Shown in pieces: positions 1 through 7,668 of a stretch of 64,000 bases of DNA. Position 1 is the stretch's first letter. Every line of letters starts with the position of its first letter. A program made the position numbers and the translations under genes. The DNA comes from JBCCXL01 sp039191605 (lineage in GTDB: Bacteria > Acidobacteriota > Thermoanaerobaculia > Multivoradales > JAHZIX01). The stretch lies in the NCBI GenBank assembly GCA_039191605.1, contig JBCCXL010000009.1, positions 124,001 to 188,000 of the forward strand, written 5' to 3'. Under the pieces are notes generated by a model. The model did not search any database. It had not been told where the DNA came from and was given only the letters and a program-made list of their open reading frames with translations.

Positions 1-1
1 G

Positions 2-157
2 CAGGTGAAGGCCTTTCGTCGCCGCCTGGTCCTCGGAGCCCTGGAGGCTACCGGGGGGCGTCAGGCGGAGGCCGCCCGCCGCCTAGGAATCACTCGCCAG
101 GCGCTGTCCTATCTGGTCAAGCAGCTGAAATTGATCCCTTCGCACTTTTCGACCTGA
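2..157 (+). CDS. C-terminal Fis-type HTH of a probable sigma-54 activator (partial)
   Basis: Only the last 51 codons are in the window; the 5' part lies upstream. The translated tail contains the pattern LGALEATGGRQAEAARRLGI followed by TRQALSYLVKQL, which is the typical Fis/HTH_8 fold that closes NtrC-type sigma-54 enhancer-binding proteins: first helix, then a recognition helix after the turn at L-G-I-T-R. The family normally carries a receiver or sensor domain and an AAA+ domain before this, but neither can be seen here. A sigma-54 promoter-like site is present elsewhere in the window (near 38.8 kb), so the bacterium probably uses sigma-54. It could also be a stand-alone Fis-like protein. 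Family call fairly sure, full-length identity inferred. Confidence 0.7.
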   Translation, partial: QVKAFRRRLVLGALEATGGRQAEAARRLGITRQALSYLVKQLKLIPSHFST

Positions 158-189
158 GAGAATCCAGCGATCGATCTTTGATCGATCGC

Positions 190-347
190 TTACCGAGGAG
201 CAGATTTCCGAAAGTATTGCTCTCCGAGAGATTCGATCTCCGAGAGAATGTTCCTCCGAGAGCTCGGGCGTCCGAAGCTACGTCGCTGAGAAGTCAAGTC
301 GCTGAGAAGTCACGTCGCTGGGAAGTCACGTCGCTGGGAAATCGTGC
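190..347. repeat. Degenerate 16-bp-period tandem array in the spacer
   Basis: The spacer 158-398 is mostly a tandem array with a strict 16-bp period. Copies of ctccgagag start at 222, 238 and 254, with degenerate copies at 206 and 270. The same phase continues as four near-identical units (cgctgagaagtcacgt type) at 284-299, 300-315, 316-331 and 332-347. Because 16 is not a multiple of three, the open frame that crosses it is not expected to be coding. No spacer/repeat alternation as in CRISPR is seen. Confidence 0.8.
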
Positions 348-398
348 TACCAGGGGGCGCTAACAGATCGCCTCACCTTTACTGAGTCCAAATCATCC

Positions 399-1328
399 AT
401 GCTCCGTCACCTTCTTTCCCGTTTGCTCCAGGCTCTTCCCATCGCGCTGCTGGTGGCGTCGCTGGTGTTTTCTCTCATCCACCTGATTCCCGGGGATCCG
501 GTGGAGATCATGTTGGGAGAAGGTGCTCAGGCCGCTGATGTAGAGGCTCTGAGGGAACGATTGGGGCTGAATCGCCCTCTGACAGAGCAATATTTGGAGT
601 TCATGAGCGGTCTGTTGCGGGGCGATCTCGGAGACTCCATTCACTACGATCGGCCGGTGAGCGCGATCTTGATGGAACACTACCCGGCGACTCTAGAGCT
701 GGCGATGGCGAGCCTGCTGGTGGCGCTCTTGATCTCCTTTCCGTTGGGGATCTTTGCTGCGTTAGGGCGAGATGGGCCGATCGATCATCTCTCTCGGGGT
801 ACCGCCCTCTTAGGCGTTTCGATGCCTAATTTTTGGCTTGGACCGATGCTGATTCTGGTGTTTTCGATCTACTGGAATTGGTTTCCGGTCTCCGGACGAG
901 ACGGCTTGATCTCCCTGGTGCTGCCGGCGGTCACCCTGGGCACCGCGCTCTCCGGCCTGCTGACCCGCATGGTGCGTTCGTCGATGGTGGAGGAGCTGGA
1001 TCGGCCGTATATGACGACCGCCCGGGCCAAGGGTTTGGGTGCTTCGGCGGTGGTGCTGCGGCATGCGCTGCAGAACGCGCTGATCCCGGTGGTCACGGTG
1101 GTGGGGCTGCAGTTCGGCGCGCTGCTCACCGGAGCCATCATCACCGAGACGATCTTCTCGTGGCCGGGCATCGGTCGCTTGCTGATCCAGGCGATTCGCC
1201 TGCGGGATTATCCGTTGATCCAGGGCGGCGTGTTGCTCATCGCCGTGACCTATGTGGTGGTGAATCTGGCGACGGATCTGCTCTACGCAGTGCTCGATCC
1301 GCGCATTCGGCGCTCATCGTCGGTGTAG
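399..1328 (+). CDS. Oligopeptide/dipeptide ABC transporter permease, DppB/OppB type
   Basis: A 309-residue inner-membrane permease of the binding-protein-dependent ABC importers for peptides or nickel (DppB/OppB/NikB group). The N terminus has the family's first membrane helix (residues about 9-28) followed by the HLIPGDPVEIMLG segment and the RLGLNRPLTEQYLEF stretch. Further helices lie at about 100-125, 135-160, 170-190, 225-250 and 275-300. The EAA loop that docks on the ATPase is recognisable as TTARAKGLGASAVVLRHALQ. Length is normal for the family. The companion DppC-type permease follows after 145 bp, so the two form a heterodimeric channel; the binding protein and ATPases are not in the window. 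The start ATG at 399 lacks a strong ribosome-binding site but fits the family's N terminus. Confidence 0.92.
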   Translation: MLRHLLSRLLQALPIALLVASLVFSLIHLIPGDPVEIMLGEGAQAADVEALRERLGLNRPLTEQYLEFMSGLLRGDLGDSIHYDRPVSAILMEHYPATLELAMASLLVALLISFPLGIFAALGRDGPIDHLSRGTALLGVSMPNFWLGPMLILVFSIYWNWFPVSGRDGLISLVLPAVTLGTALSGLLTRMVRSSMVEELDRPYMTTARAKGLGASAVVLRHALQNALIPVVTVVGLQFGALLTGAIITETIFSWPGIGRLLIQAIRLRDYPLIQGGVLLIAVTYVVVNLATDLLYAVLDPRIRRSSSV

Positions 1329-1362
1329 GAACCGCGGTGTAGGAGATTCGGTTTAGGAGATG
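1321..1362. repeat. Short tandem array at the permease stop
   Basis: Three 14-bp units of the form cggtgtaggagatt lie at 1321-1330 (truncated), 1335-1348 and 1349-1362. The first unit contains the stop codon of the upstream permease (gtg tag). Degenerate taggac echoes continue to about 1445. Confidence 0.6.
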
Positions 1363-1473
1363 TTGTGAGTAGAGGATCCCTAGGACAGCTCGCCGCAAAG
1401 CAACGGCTCGAATCAGCGAGCCTGCCTCAAGCCCGAGGGGTAGGACCTTCCCCATGGTCTTGGAGGGGGGGCG

Positions 1474-2322
1474 ATGAGTAGTTTCGGCACTACATCCCCG
1501 CGGGGCTTCGGTTTCTGGCTCGGGGTGACGATTCTCTCCGTCGTCTTTCTCGCCGCTGTCGCTGCCCCTTGGCTCGCTCCTTACGATCCGGCGGAGCAAT
1601 TCTTGGAGCGTCGTCTGGAGCCCCCTTCTTGGAGTCATTGGCTGGGCCTCGACGAATTAGGGCGCGATATCACCTCCCGCATGCTCTACGGTGCGAGGAT
1701 CTCCGTCGGTGTTGGTCTCGCGGTGGTGTTCGGAGCCGGGGCCGTGGGGACCCTCATCGGCACCTTAGCGGGCTATTTCCGGGGGCGTCTGGACGCCGTG
1801 GTGATGCGCATCGCCGATGTCTTTCTCGCCTTTCCCGGCATTCTTCTGGCGATCGCCTTAGTGGCGGTGCTGGGGCCGGCGCTGGAGCACGTGGTGCTGG
1901 CGCTGGTGGTCATCGGCTGGGTGGGTTATGCCCGTTTGGTGCGGGGGCAGGTGCTGCGCCTGCGGGAGGAGGATTACGTTCTGGCTGCTCGCAGCGCCGG
2001 AGTGGCGACGCCGAGGGTGCTGTGGAGACACGTGCTGCCGGGCGTGCTGCCGGTGCTCTCGGTGCAGGCGAGCCTAGGAATGGCGGGGGCGATTCTCGCA
2101 GAGGCGGGGCTCTCGTTCCTGGGCTTGGGAATTCAGCCGCCGACGCCCTCCTGGGGAGCGATGATCAATGCTGGCCGCTCTCACCTCTTGGACGCCCCTC
2201 ATCTCGCCTTGATCCCCGGTTTAGCAATTTTGCTCACGGTTTTGGGCCTGAATTTCCTAGGGGACTCCCTCGCCGACACCCTCAATCCTCGATCCCGCAG
2301 GGTCTTCAAGGGAGAGGGCTGA
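1474..2322 (+). CDS. Oligopeptide/dipeptide ABC transporter permease, DppC/OppC type
   Basis: A 282-residue partner permease of the same importer. It opens with a short cytoplasmic tail and a membrane helix (residues about 12-33), then the LAPYDPAEQFLERRLEPPS stretch and HWLGLDELGRDITSRMLYGARIS, a signature of the DppC/OppC subfamily. The EAA loop is at LAARSAGVATPRVLWRHVLPG, and the C-terminal FLGLGIQPPTPSWGAMIN segment is also typical. A purine-rich ribosome-binding site (ggaggggg, about 1462) sits just upstream of ATG 1474. It probably shares a transcript with the preceding permease. The peptide or metal specificity cannot be told from the permeases alone. Confidence 0.93.
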   Translation: MSSFGTTSPRGFGFWLGVTILSVVFLAAVAAPWLAPYDPAEQFLERRLEPPSWSHWLGLDELGRDITSRMLYGARISVGVGLAVVFGAGAVGTLIGTLAGYFRGRLDAVVMRIADVFLAFPGILLAIALVAVLGPALEHVVLALVVIGWVGYARLVRGQVLRLREEDYVLAARSAGVATPRVLWRHVLPGVLPVLSVQASLGMAGAILAEAGLSFLGLGIQPPTPSWGAMINAGRSHLLDAPHLALIPGLAILLTVLGLNFLGDSLADTLNPRSRRVFKGEG

Positions 2323-2461
2323 TCGATGCCTAGTGTCGAGAGCCCCGGGAAACTTAGAGAATGACAACCCTATACATTGCCTTTGAGTGATTTTTGCCTG
2401 TTGAAATAGTGAGAAAAATTCATAAATAATGGATTTTTTCCGTCGGAAGTGTCGATTGATG

Positions 2462-2490
2462 TTGACTTTATTGGGATGCCTCTCGATAAT
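2462..2490 (+). promoter_or_regulatory. Sigma-70-type promoter for the tandem-HTH gene
   Basis: TTGACT at 2462-2467 and GATAAT at 2485-2490 are separated by exactly 17 bp. It lies in a clearly AT-richer spacer (2323-2578), about 150 bp before the start codon of the next gene. Each box differs from consensus at one position. The rest of the spacer shows nothing recognisable. Confidence 0.7.
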
Positions 2491-2638
2491 GACCGTGCCC
2501 AACTTGGGTATTGGAAATTAAACTTTCAAAAGCGCAAATCACGAATCGAAGGTTCGGCTGCATCAACGTTGACCGAGCATGGATCGATCGAGGGATTTCG
2601 CGAATAAAGATCGTCCAGAAGGCGAAGGAAGGCAACAG

Positions 2639-3373
2639 ATGGCCAAGCGAGGAAGCCAGGGGGAGGCGCTGTACACCCTGACGGAGGTGTCGGCAAAGAC
2701 GGGAATTTCCATGCCGACCCTGCAGCGATATAAGCGTTCTTATCAGGATCGGCTACCGACCGTAGGTAAGGGGCGCCGGCAGCGCTATCCGGCGGCGGCT
2801 CTCGAAGTTTTCGAAGAGATCAAAGCGGAGAACATCGCCCGTCGCGGACGCCCGCGCAAGGAATCCTCCGGGGGCGACGCGAAGTCCGCGGCCAAGCCGA
2901 AGCAGCGTCGGGTGAGCCGGGCCAAGGCTCGCCGCGAGCGTCGCCGTGCCTCCGGTACGGGCGCTCCTCGCAAGGCTAGCGAAGCGACAGCTTCGAAGCA
3001 GGATCTCTTGACCTTGACCGAGATCAAGGAGCGCACCGGGATTTCCTATCCGACCCTCTCGCGCTACGTTCGCCAGGACCCGGATCGCTTCCCCAGCGTT
3101 GGGGAAGGCCGCCGTCGTCGCTACCATCCCGCCGCGGTGCAGGCGTTCCAGAGCGCCTATGAAGAAGGCAAGAGCTCTCGCGGTCGTCGACCCGCTCAGC
3201 CGAAGAGCGAGGCGAGCGCTCCGGCTACCAGCACCCGGCGCACCAGCAAGGCCGCTAGCGCCGGCGGCGCTGAACTGAAGAAGCGAATCAACGAACTGGA
3301 ACGCCGAGTGAAGGATTTGGAGAAGCGTCTGTCGAAGGATCTCAAGCTGCGCTTCACCATTCCCGGTCGCTGA
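2639..3373 (+). CDS. Tandem MerR-like HTH DNA-binding protein with AT-hook-like linkers
   Basis: A 244-residue basic protein. Two copies of a MerR/excisionase-like winged HTH are visible: about residues 10-62 (YTLTEVSAKTGISMPTLQRYK...VGKGRRQRYPAAALEVFEEI) and 122-175 (LTLTEIKERTGISYPTLSRYV...VGEGRRRRYHPAAVQAFQSA). Between and after them are Lys/Arg/Ala-rich linkers with AT-hook-like cores (ARRGRPRKE near 67-75 and SRGRRPAQP near 180). The C-terminal 35 residues form a heptad-rich coiled coil (ELKKRINELERRVKDLEKRL), suggesting dimerisation. ATG 2639 is preferred over ATG 2579 because aaggaagg lies just upstream and the extra 20 residues are featureless. It stands alone between its own promoter and terminator. 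Role inferred: nucleoid-associated or regulatory DNA-binding protein; targets unknown. Confidence 0.75.
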   Translation: MAKRGSQGEALYTLTEVSAKTGISMPTLQRYKRSYQDRLPTVGKGRRQRYPAAALEVFEEIKAENIARRGRPRKESSGGDAKSAAKPKQRRVSRAKARRERRRASGTGAPRKASEATASKQDLLTLTEIKERTGISYPTLSRYVRQDPDRFPSVGEGRRRRYHPAAVQAFQSAYEEGKSSRGRRPAQPKSEASAPATSTRRTSKAASAGGAELKKRINELERRVKDLEKRLSKDLKLRFTIPGR

Positions 3374-3404
3374 TCCTTAAGACCAGCTGTCAGCCTCAAC
3401 GCTG

Positions 3405-3446
3405 AAATGCCCCGTGGCCGTTGAACGGCGCGGGGCATTTTTGTTT
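3405..3446 (+). terminator. Rho-independent terminator after the tandem-HTH gene
   Basis: An inverted repeat (aaatgcccc pairing with ggggcattt, extended inward by ggccgtt/acggc) is followed by ttttgttttt. It lies about 30 bp after the stop codon. Confidence 0.9.
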
Positions 3447-3518
3447 TTCTCCCTGGAATCCCTCCTCCCAGCAATACTTGGGCCGCTGGCGGGGATCCGG
3501 GGTGCTGAGGCAGAGGGG

Positions 3519-4571
3519 TCAGGGGCCGAGGTGATCCCACCCTCCGTCGGGCCAGGGCCGGTGGTGGCCGTCGGCCGAAGCTAGGACGAGCTTGGGATCG
3601 GAGGTACAGGTTCCGATGGCGAGCGGTGCGCAGCCCGGTGGGCAGAGCTCTCGAGGGAAGGTCCAGCTTGTGGGGAGGGCAGCGAGGAGGCAATAGTCCT
3701 CGCCGCCACGAAGGATCAAGTCGAGGGGGTCTCGCTGGAGCCATAGGCAGAGCTGGTGGAAGAGCTCGTCGCCGGAGGCCTGGCGCAGGGCGGCGAGCTC
3801 CATTTGAGCTCCGGTTCCGGAAGCGGCGGCCATCCTGGGGAGATCCCGAGCGAGGCCGTCACTGAGGTCCATGGTGGCGAGCGTCGTGCCCTCCCCGAGT
3901 TGAGAAAGGTGGGCGAGCTCCTGCCCCAAGGCTAGATGAGGGCGGGGCAGGAGGTGGTGAAGGACGCAGCGGCGGGCGAGCTCGTGAAGTTCCGGAGGGA
4001 GTTTGGCCGGCAGCTGAATCTGCGCGTCGGAGAGCTCTTTCTCCGCTTGCTGCTCTCGGGGAGGATTCAGGGTGGCGCCGGCGTTCAGCAGATGGCGGCC
4101 CGCCGCGGACAGGCCTAAGGGGCCGCTGACCCAGAGTCGATGTCCCGGTGCGGCGCCGCGGCGGGAAAGGGGGCCGCTATCGCCCGCTTCCCCCACCGCG
4201 GTGAGGGTGGCGACGAGCTGTTCTGTGCTGCTCAGATCGCCGCCGAGGAGCTGCAGCCCGTGGACTTTCGAGGCGGCGAGGAAGGCGCGGAAGAAGCGGC
4301 GGTGATCGAAGGCTGGCGGAGCGGCGAGGGAGAGCAGCCCCCAACGTGGTGATGCTCCGGCGGCGGCCAGGTCGCTGAGGTTGACCGCCAGCAGTCGGCG
4401 GGCGACGTGGGCGGAATCGAGCTCCGGCGGAAAGTGAACCCCGGCGATCTGGGAATCTACCGTCGCCACCGGGCGGGAGAGGGCAGGCGTTGTCGCCACG
4501 TCGTCCCCGAGGGCTTGGCGTAGGCCTTCGTCTTGCTCCCGCAGCCAGCGGATGAGGTCGTCTTCAGCCAA
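3519..4571 (-). CDS. thiL: Thiamine-monophosphate kinase
   Basis: A 350-residue ThiL, which phosphorylates thiamine monophosphate to thiamine diphosphate with ATP, the last step of cofactor synthesis in the cytoplasm. Visible family motifs: GDDVA near residue 22 (metal/ATP site), the VDSQIAGVHFPPEL strand, NLSDLAAAGASPRW, LLGGDLSS, MDLSDGLARDLPRMA and the late LRGGEDYCLLAALP motif. Length is slightly above the usual 320-340. The start is a TTG at 4571 with no obvious ribosome-binding site; the M-A-E-D-D-L-I-R-W-L-R opening matches the family's first helix, so this start is kept. It is 36 bp downstream of lon and probably read from the same transcript. Confidence 0.93.
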   Translation of the reverse strand: MAEDDLIRWLREQDEGLRQALGDDVATTPALSRPVATVDSQIAGVHFPPELDSAHVARRLLAVNLSDLAAAGASPRWGLLSLAAPPAFDHRRFFRAFLAASKVHGLQLLGGDLSSTEQLVATLTAVGEAGDSGPLSRRGAAPGHRLWVSGPLGLSAAGRHLLNAGATLNPPREQQAEKELSDAQIQLPAKLPPELHELARRCVLHHLLPRPHLALGQELAHLSQLGEGTTLATMDLSDGLARDLPRMAAASGTGAQMELAALRQASGDELFHQLCLWLQRDPLDLILRGGEDYCLLAALPTSWTFPRELCPPGCAPLAIGTCTSDPKLVLASADGHHRPWPDGGWDHLGP

Positions 4572-4607
4572 GGTGCCGTCGCGGAGGCCGTGGTTCAGTG
4601 TGCTGCT

Positions 4608-7016
4608 TCAGGAGGCTTTCCCGGAGCCAGGGGCGGCCGGCTCGGTAGCTTCCGGCAGCAGAGCTCGTTCCAGCACCTCGTCCAGATGCTCTGCGAGATG
4701 GACTTCCAGGCCCTGGGTGAGGGCCGATGGGATTTCCTTGAGGTCCCGCGAGTTGAGTTTAGGGATGATCACCTGCTGGATCCCCGCGCTGCGGGCGGCC
4801 AGGACCTTCTCTTTGAGACCACCGATGGGCAGCACGTCGCCGCGCAGGGTGATCTCTCCGGTCATCGCGACGGCGCGGTGGACCGGCCGGCCCTCCAAGA
4901 GGGAGACGATGGCCGTCGCCATGGTGATGCCGGCGGAGGGGCCGTCCTTGGGGATCGAGCCCGCCGGCACGTGGACGTGCAGGTCGTGGTTGGTGAAGTA
5001 GTCCGCCGAGATACCGCGGCGCTCACCGTAGGCCCTGACATAGGACAGGGCGGCCTGGGCGCTTTCCTTCATCACGTCCCCGAGCTGACCGGTGAGGGTG
5101 AGCTTGCCCTTGCCGGGCAGGGCGATCACCTCGATGAAGAGCAGATCTCCGCCGCTGGCGGTCCAGGCGAGCCCGGTGGCGACGCCGACCCGATCCTGAT
5201 CCAGCAGCTCCTCCGGGAAGTGTCGGGCAGCGCCGAGGAGTTGGTCCACCTGCTTCAGACCGACCTTCGCCGGTCGCTCGTCACCGTCGGCAACGCGCAT
5301 CGCCAGCTTGCGGAAAAGGGCGGCGATCTCTCGCTCCAGATTGCGCAGCCCGGCTTCTCGGGTGTAGTGGGAGATCACCCGCTTGAGGGCAGGATCCGTG
5401 ATGTGCAACGAGTGCTCGGCGAGGCCGTTCTCTTCCCGCTGCTTCGGGATCAGGTGGCGGCGAGCGATGATCAATTTCTCCTGCTCCGTGTAGCCGGAGA
5501 GGCGCAGCACCTCCATGCGGTCGAGGAAAGCCGGCTGAATCGGGTCCAGGAGATTAGCGGTGGCGATGAAGAGCACCTTCGAGAGGTCGTAGGGCACGCC
5601 GAGATAGTGGTCTCGGAAGGTCGAGTTCTGCTCCGGGTCCAGGACCTCCAGCAGGGCCGCCGATGGGTCGCCTCGGTAATCGGCGCCGATCTTGTCGATC
5701 TCGTCCAGCATGAAGATGGGATTGGAGGTCTCGGCCTGATGCAGGCCCTGGAGGATGCGCCCGGGGAGGGCGCCGACATAGGTTCTGCGATGCCCGCGGA
5801 TCTCGGCCTCGTCTCGCACGCCGCCGAGGGAGATGCGCACGAACTCCCGCCCCATGGCGCGGGCGATAGAGCGCCCTAGGGAGGTCTTGCCGACGCCCGG
5901 GGGGCCAACGAAGCAGAGGATCGGTCCCCGCACTCGCTCATCGCCCCTCAGCTTGCGGACAGCGAGGAATTCGAGGATGCGCTGCTTTACCTTTTCGAGG
6001 CCGTAGTGGTCCTCATCGAGCACGGCGCGGGCATCTTTCAGGTCGAGATGATCTGAGCTGACCTTCGCCCAGGGGAGGCCGGTGAGCCACTCCAGGTGGG
6101 TACGCAGGATAGAGGACTCGGCGCTGTCCGGGTGGGAGCGCTCGAGGCGGCGAATCTGCCGCTCCATCTCCTCCCGGGCTTCTTCCGGCAGCTCTTTCTC
6201 TTCGGCGTTGCGTCGGTAGGCGGCGATCTCGTCGCTCAGCTCGCTGGTATCCCCCAGCTCCTGCTGAATCGCCCGCAGCTGCTGGCGCAGGAAGTATTCC
6301 CGCTGGCTGCGATCCATCTCGTTGCGCGCTTCCGAAGACAGCTCGTGCTGCAGGGTGAGCACCTGGAGCTCGCGGGTGAGCAGATCGGATACGGTACGCA
6401 GCCGTTTTACCGGCGGCAGGATCTCCAGGATGTGCTGGGCGTCGGAGACCGGCAGCTCGAGGTTGCTGGCCACCAGATCCGCCAGGCGCCCGGCGTCCGG
6501 CAGCTGAGCGGCGAGGGAGAGCACGTCCGGCGAGATGTTCTTTCCTAGCGCCGCGCTCTGCTCGAAACGCTCTCGCACGCTGCGCACCAGCGCGTCGATC
6601 TCCTGAGTGCTGATCTCCGGGTCGTCACTGTCGTCCAACAGCTCGACCCGGGCCTGAAAGAGCCCCTCTTGATCATTGAGGTGGGTGGCCCGTGCCCGCG
6701 CCAGGCCCTGCACCAGAATTCTCAGCCGTCCATCGGGGAGCTTGAGCATCCGCATGATGGAAGCGACGGTGCCGAGGTGGTGCAGCCCATCCTCGTCCGG
6801 GGATTCCTCACTCTCGTCGTGCTGCGCCAGCAGAAGCAGCAGCCGGCTGCCGGCGAGGGCCTTCTCCACCGCCTTCAGACTGCCGTCGTGGAGCACCGAG
6901 AGGGGGAGCAGGATGTAGGGGAACACCACTGCGTCCCGCACCGGGAGCACCGGGAGCACGTCAGGAATATGAATGTCGTTCCGATCGTTGGGATCGGCCG
7001 TGTTGGGGTCACTCAT
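4608..7016 (-). CDS. lon: ATP-dependent protease Lon
   Basis: An 802-residue LonA protease, a cytoplasmic AAA+ serine protease that unfolds and degrades damaged and regulatory proteins. The N-terminal substrate-binding domain spans about 18-215. A coiled-coil stretch follows (about 230-300), then the AAA+ module with Walker A GPPGVGKT at 371-378 and Walker B FMLDEIDK at 435-442. The protease domain holds the Ser-Lys dyad: Ser694 in PKDGPSAG and Lys737 in GGLKEK, spaced 43 residues as in E. coli Lon. Length is normal. It sits 15 bp after nrdR and before thiL in one minus-strand operon. Confidence 0.98.
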   Translation of the reverse strand: MSDPNTADPNDRNDIHIPDVLPVLPVRDAVVFPYILLPLSVLHDGSLKAVEKALAGSRLLLLLAQHDESEESPDEDGLHHLGTVASIMRMLKLPDGRLRILVQGLARARATHLNDQEGLFQARVELLDDSDDPEISTQEIDALVRSVRERFEQSAALGKNISPDVLSLAAQLPDAGRLADLVASNLELPVSDAQHILEILPPVKRLRTVSDLLTRELQVLTLQHELSSEARNEMDRSQREYFLRQQLRAIQQELGDTSELSDEIAAYRRNAEEKELPEEAREEMERQIRRLERSHPDSAESSILRTHLEWLTGLPWAKVSSDHLDLKDARAVLDEDHYGLEKVKQRILEFLAVRKLRGDERVRGPILCFVGPPGVGKTSLGRSIARAMGREFVRISLGGVRDEAEIRGHRRTYVGALPGRILQGLHQAETSNPIFMLDEIDKIGADYRGDPSAALLEVLDPEQNSTFRDHYLGVPYDLSKVLFIATANLLDPIQPAFLDRMEVLRLSGYTEQEKLIIARRHLIPKQREENGLAEHSLHITDPALKRVISHYTREAGLRNLEREIAALFRKLAMRVADGDERPAKVGLKQVDQLLGAARHFPEELLDQDRVGVATGLAWTASGGDLLFIEVIALPGKGKLTLTGQLGDVMKESAQAALSYVRAYGERRGISADYFTNHDLHVHVPAGSIPKDGPSAGITMATAIVSLLEGRPVHRAVAMTGEITLRGDVLPIGGLKEKVLAARSAGIQQVIIPKLNSRDLKEIPSALTQGLEVHLAEHLDEVLERALLPEATEPAAPGSGKAS

Positions 7017-7031
7017 GGCGGGGCAAGTCCC

Positions 7032-7592
7032 TTAGGGGGTGGGCTCGACGGTAGGGCTTGAGCTGCTTTCTCTGGAGCCCGTGGCTCCCTTGTCGACGGC
7101 CGCTGGGGCCGCCTCGTCAGAGCTTGTCGGCGCTTCGCTCTGGTGGTTAGGCAGGGATTGCACCATGGCGGCAAAGGACTCTACATCCTCGAAGCGTCGG
7201 TAGACGGAGGCAAAGCGGATATAGGCGACCTGATCCAGAGCGTGGAGGCTCTCCATCACGATGCCGCCGATGTCGGCGGTTCTCATCTCTCGTTCCGGCT
7301 GGCGGTGGAGGGTGCTCTCCACCTTGTCGGCGATCGCCTCCAGCTGCGCTGGCGATACCGGTCTTTTCTCGCAGGCTCGGCGGATTCCGGCGAGCAATTT
7401 ATTGCGGCTGAACTCCTGCCGGCTGCCGTCGTTCTTCACCACCATGTAGAGGATGTCCTCGATCTGCTCGTAGGACGTGAAGCGACGATCGCAGGTGACG
7501 CATTGGCGTCGGCGGCGAATGATCTCCCCATCGCGGCTCTCCCGGGAGTCGACGACCCGATCGTCCTTTTCACCGCAGAAGGGGCATTTCAT
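7032..7592 (-). CDS. nrdR: Transcriptional repressor NrdR
   Basis: A 186-residue NrdR, the nucleotide-sensing repressor of ribonucleotide reductase genes. The zinc ribbon is at the N terminus (CPFCG at 3-7 and CVTCDRRF at about 31-38) with the diagnostic DSRESRDGEIIRRRRQC segment. An ATP-cone follows from about 48 to 138 (VVKNDGSRQEFSRNKLLAGIRRAC...). The family usually ends near 150-160 residues; here an extra Ser/Ala/Glu/Thr-rich tail of about 35 residues is present and probably disordered. It leads the nrdR-lon-thiL run; the RNR genes themselves are not in the window. Confidence 0.96.
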   Translation of the reverse strand: MKCPFCGEKDDRVVDSRESRDGEIIRRRRQCVTCDRRFTSYEQIEDILYMVVKNDGSRQEFSRNKLLAGIRRACEKRPVSPAQLEAIADKVESTLHRQPEREMRTADIGGIVMESLHALDQVAYIRFASVYRRFEDVESFAAMVQSLPNHQSEAPTSSDEAAPAAVDKGATGSRESSSSPTVEPTP

Positions 7593-7668
7593 AGCTCGGT
7601 CCGCGGAGACTTCGGCGCTCTGTCTTTGGAGCCGAGGAGCCTGTGGTGGGGCGAGGCAACGTTGCGGC

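Noticed and set aside
190..347. Possible CRISPR array
   Set aside because: Repeats are contiguous 16-bp units with no unique spacers between them and no cas genes nearby.
178..363. Small plus-strand open frame in the first spacer
   Set aside because: It runs through the 16-bp-period array; the repeat is not codon-sized and the product is Arg/Ser-rich without features.
4533..5879. Plus-strand frame overlapping lon
   Set aside because: Shadow of the lon coding strand; no ribosome-binding site or family motifs.
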